A stretch of DNA of 16,248 nucleotides from Methylococcaceae bacterium. Lineage in GTDB: Bacteria; Pseudomonadota; Gammaproteobacteria; Methylococcales; UBA1147. Each line of letters opens with the position of its first letter. Position 1 is the stretch's first letter. The notes under the pieces were generated by a model that saw only the letters and a list, made by a program, of their open reading frames with translations, did no database searches and was not told where the DNA came from. Of this stretch, positions 15,714 through 16,248 are shown one piece after another. Position numbers and translations under genes: made by a program. The DNA is taken from contig JAKEEL010000025.1 of NCBI GenBank assembly GCA_022616595.1, positions 1 to 16,248 of the forward strand, in the 5' to 3' direction.

Positions 15714-16248
15714 GGAATCCGAAGACGGTTCGGCGTACCTTTCCGGACTCCTGCCTGATCGTTTTTGCGAAAGCACCGGAACCCGGAAAGGTCAAGACCC
15801 GGCTGCAACCCGCAATTGGGGCCGCACAAGCAGCGAAGTTCCAGACCCGGCTGCTGTTCGAAACCCTGGATCGGGTTCACCAGCGCCGGCTCTGCCCGGT
15901 TCAATTGTGGTGCAGCCCCACTACCAAGCACCCGGTGTTCCAAAACGCTTCAAAGCTCTATCCGATCAGCCTGCGTACCCAGGTAGGGACGGATCTTGGC
16001 GATCGAATGGAACGGGCAATTTCGATAAATCTGGCGACTTCCAGCGCTGTCGTGTTGATCGGCTGCGACTGTCCGTCTCTCACACAGAAAGACCTGATCG
16101 ATGTCCTGCGGGCACTTCATCACGGCAGCGATGTGGTCCTAGGACCGGCCGAGGACGGGGGTTATGTGTTGGTCGGCATGAAAAAACCGCTTCCGGAATT
16201 ATTCCGAAATATGCGATGGGGAACGGCCGGGGTCCTGTCCGAAACCCG
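15707..16248 (+). CDS. CofC-like transferase (rSAM/selenodomain-associated transferase 1 type), partial
   Basis: An open frame of 180 codons runs off the right edge, so the C-terminus is missing (family members are roughly 200-230 residues from memory). It is a GT-A-fold nucleotidyl/glycosyl transferase of the DUF2064/TIGR04282 type. Landmarks are LIVFAKAPEPGKVKTRL (17-33, nucleotide-binding N-terminus), DLGDRM (96-101), LIGCDCPSL with D121 as the likely metal ligand, VVLGPAEDGGYVLVG with E149/D150, and the WGT motif near the edge. The start is inferred as TTG at 15707, overlapping the arsM stop by 7 bases, so the two are probably translated together. In related genomes this family sits beside radical-SAM and ArsM genes of arsenosugar loci; it may transfer or activate a sugar, but its reaction is not known. 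Confidence 0.85.
   Translation, partial: MLGNPKTVRRTFPDSCLIVFAKAPEPGKVKTRLQPAIGAAQAAKFQTRLLFETLDRVHQRRLCPVQLWCSPTTKHPVFQNASKLYPISLRTQVGTDLGDRMERAISINLATSSAVVLIGCDCPSLTQKDLIDVLRALHHGSDVVLGPAEDGGYVLVGMKKPLPELFRNMRWGTAGVLSET

Noticed and set aside
15063..15776. Long - strand open frame (237 codons) opposite arsM
   Set aside because: arsM carries conserved motifs throughout this stretch; the reverse frame has none and has no sensible start context.
15765..15986. + strand ORF of 73 codons after arsM
   Set aside because: It is a different frame of the TTG-started transferase, whose conserved motifs lie in the frame of 15707.
15707..16248. Possible pseudogene or frameshift after arsM
   Set aside because: The transferase frame was followed codon by codon from 15707 to the window end with no stop or motif break; only the window edge truncates it.
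1..16248. tRNA, rRNA, CRISPR, insertion sequence or prophage signals
   Set aside because: No cloverleaf, repeat-spacer pattern, transposase or integrase motif was seen, and gaps between genes are all about 200 bases or less.

Overview
The window is a chromosomal, housekeeping-rich segment of a gammaproteobacterium of moderate to fairly high G+C (judged by eye). The main clue is gene order: a penicillin-binding protein 1A gene divergent from pilMNOPQ, followed by aroK, aroB, a DamX-like gene and hemE. This order is typical of Pseudomonas-like and methanotroph/sulfur-oxidiser-like Gammaproteobacteria. I cannot name an order or genus. No IS elements, prophage genes, CRISPR arrays, tRNAs or rRNAs were seen, and no gene-free stretch exceeds about 210 bases.

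Layout. Bases 50-1655 carry rpmE (ribosomal protein L31) and gltA (type II citrate synthase) on the + strand. Bases 1660-4685 are on the - strand and hold mrcA (PBP1A) followed by an uncharacterised 203-residue protein; the two genes overlap by 4 bases. A 202-base divergent promoter region leads to the tight pilM-pilN-pilO-pilP-pilQ operon (4888-9933), the alignment complex and outer-membrane secretin of the type IV pilus, closed by a strong intrinsic terminator (9953-9980). A new transcription unit, probably from an extended -10 promoter near 10079-10087, runs through aroK and aroB (shikimate pathway), a DamX-like protein (AAA-type ATPase, one membrane span, SPOR domain) and hemE (haem pathway).

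The right end is the accessory part. After 147 bases comes an ArsM-type arsenite S-adenosylmethionine methyltransferase (14595-15713) of the long form that ends in a Cys-rich tail. A TTG-initiated gene overlaps its stop codon and runs off the window end. It encodes a CofC-like nucleotidyl/glycosyl transferase of the type historically called rSAM/selenodomain-associated transferase 1. This pair is the usual opening of an arsenosugar biosynthesis locus, whose radical-SAM partner (ArsS) and second transferase would be expected just beyond base 16248. It is the most interesting system here and is only partly visible.

Working together: the pil genes form one envelope machine, and the divergent mrcA supplies peptidoglycan synthesis that pilus assembly must accommodate. 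DamX-like SPOR proteins act at the septum. gltA, aroKB and hemE are core metabolism. The arsenic genes appear to be a separate, methylation-plus-glycosylation module placed downstream of hemE.
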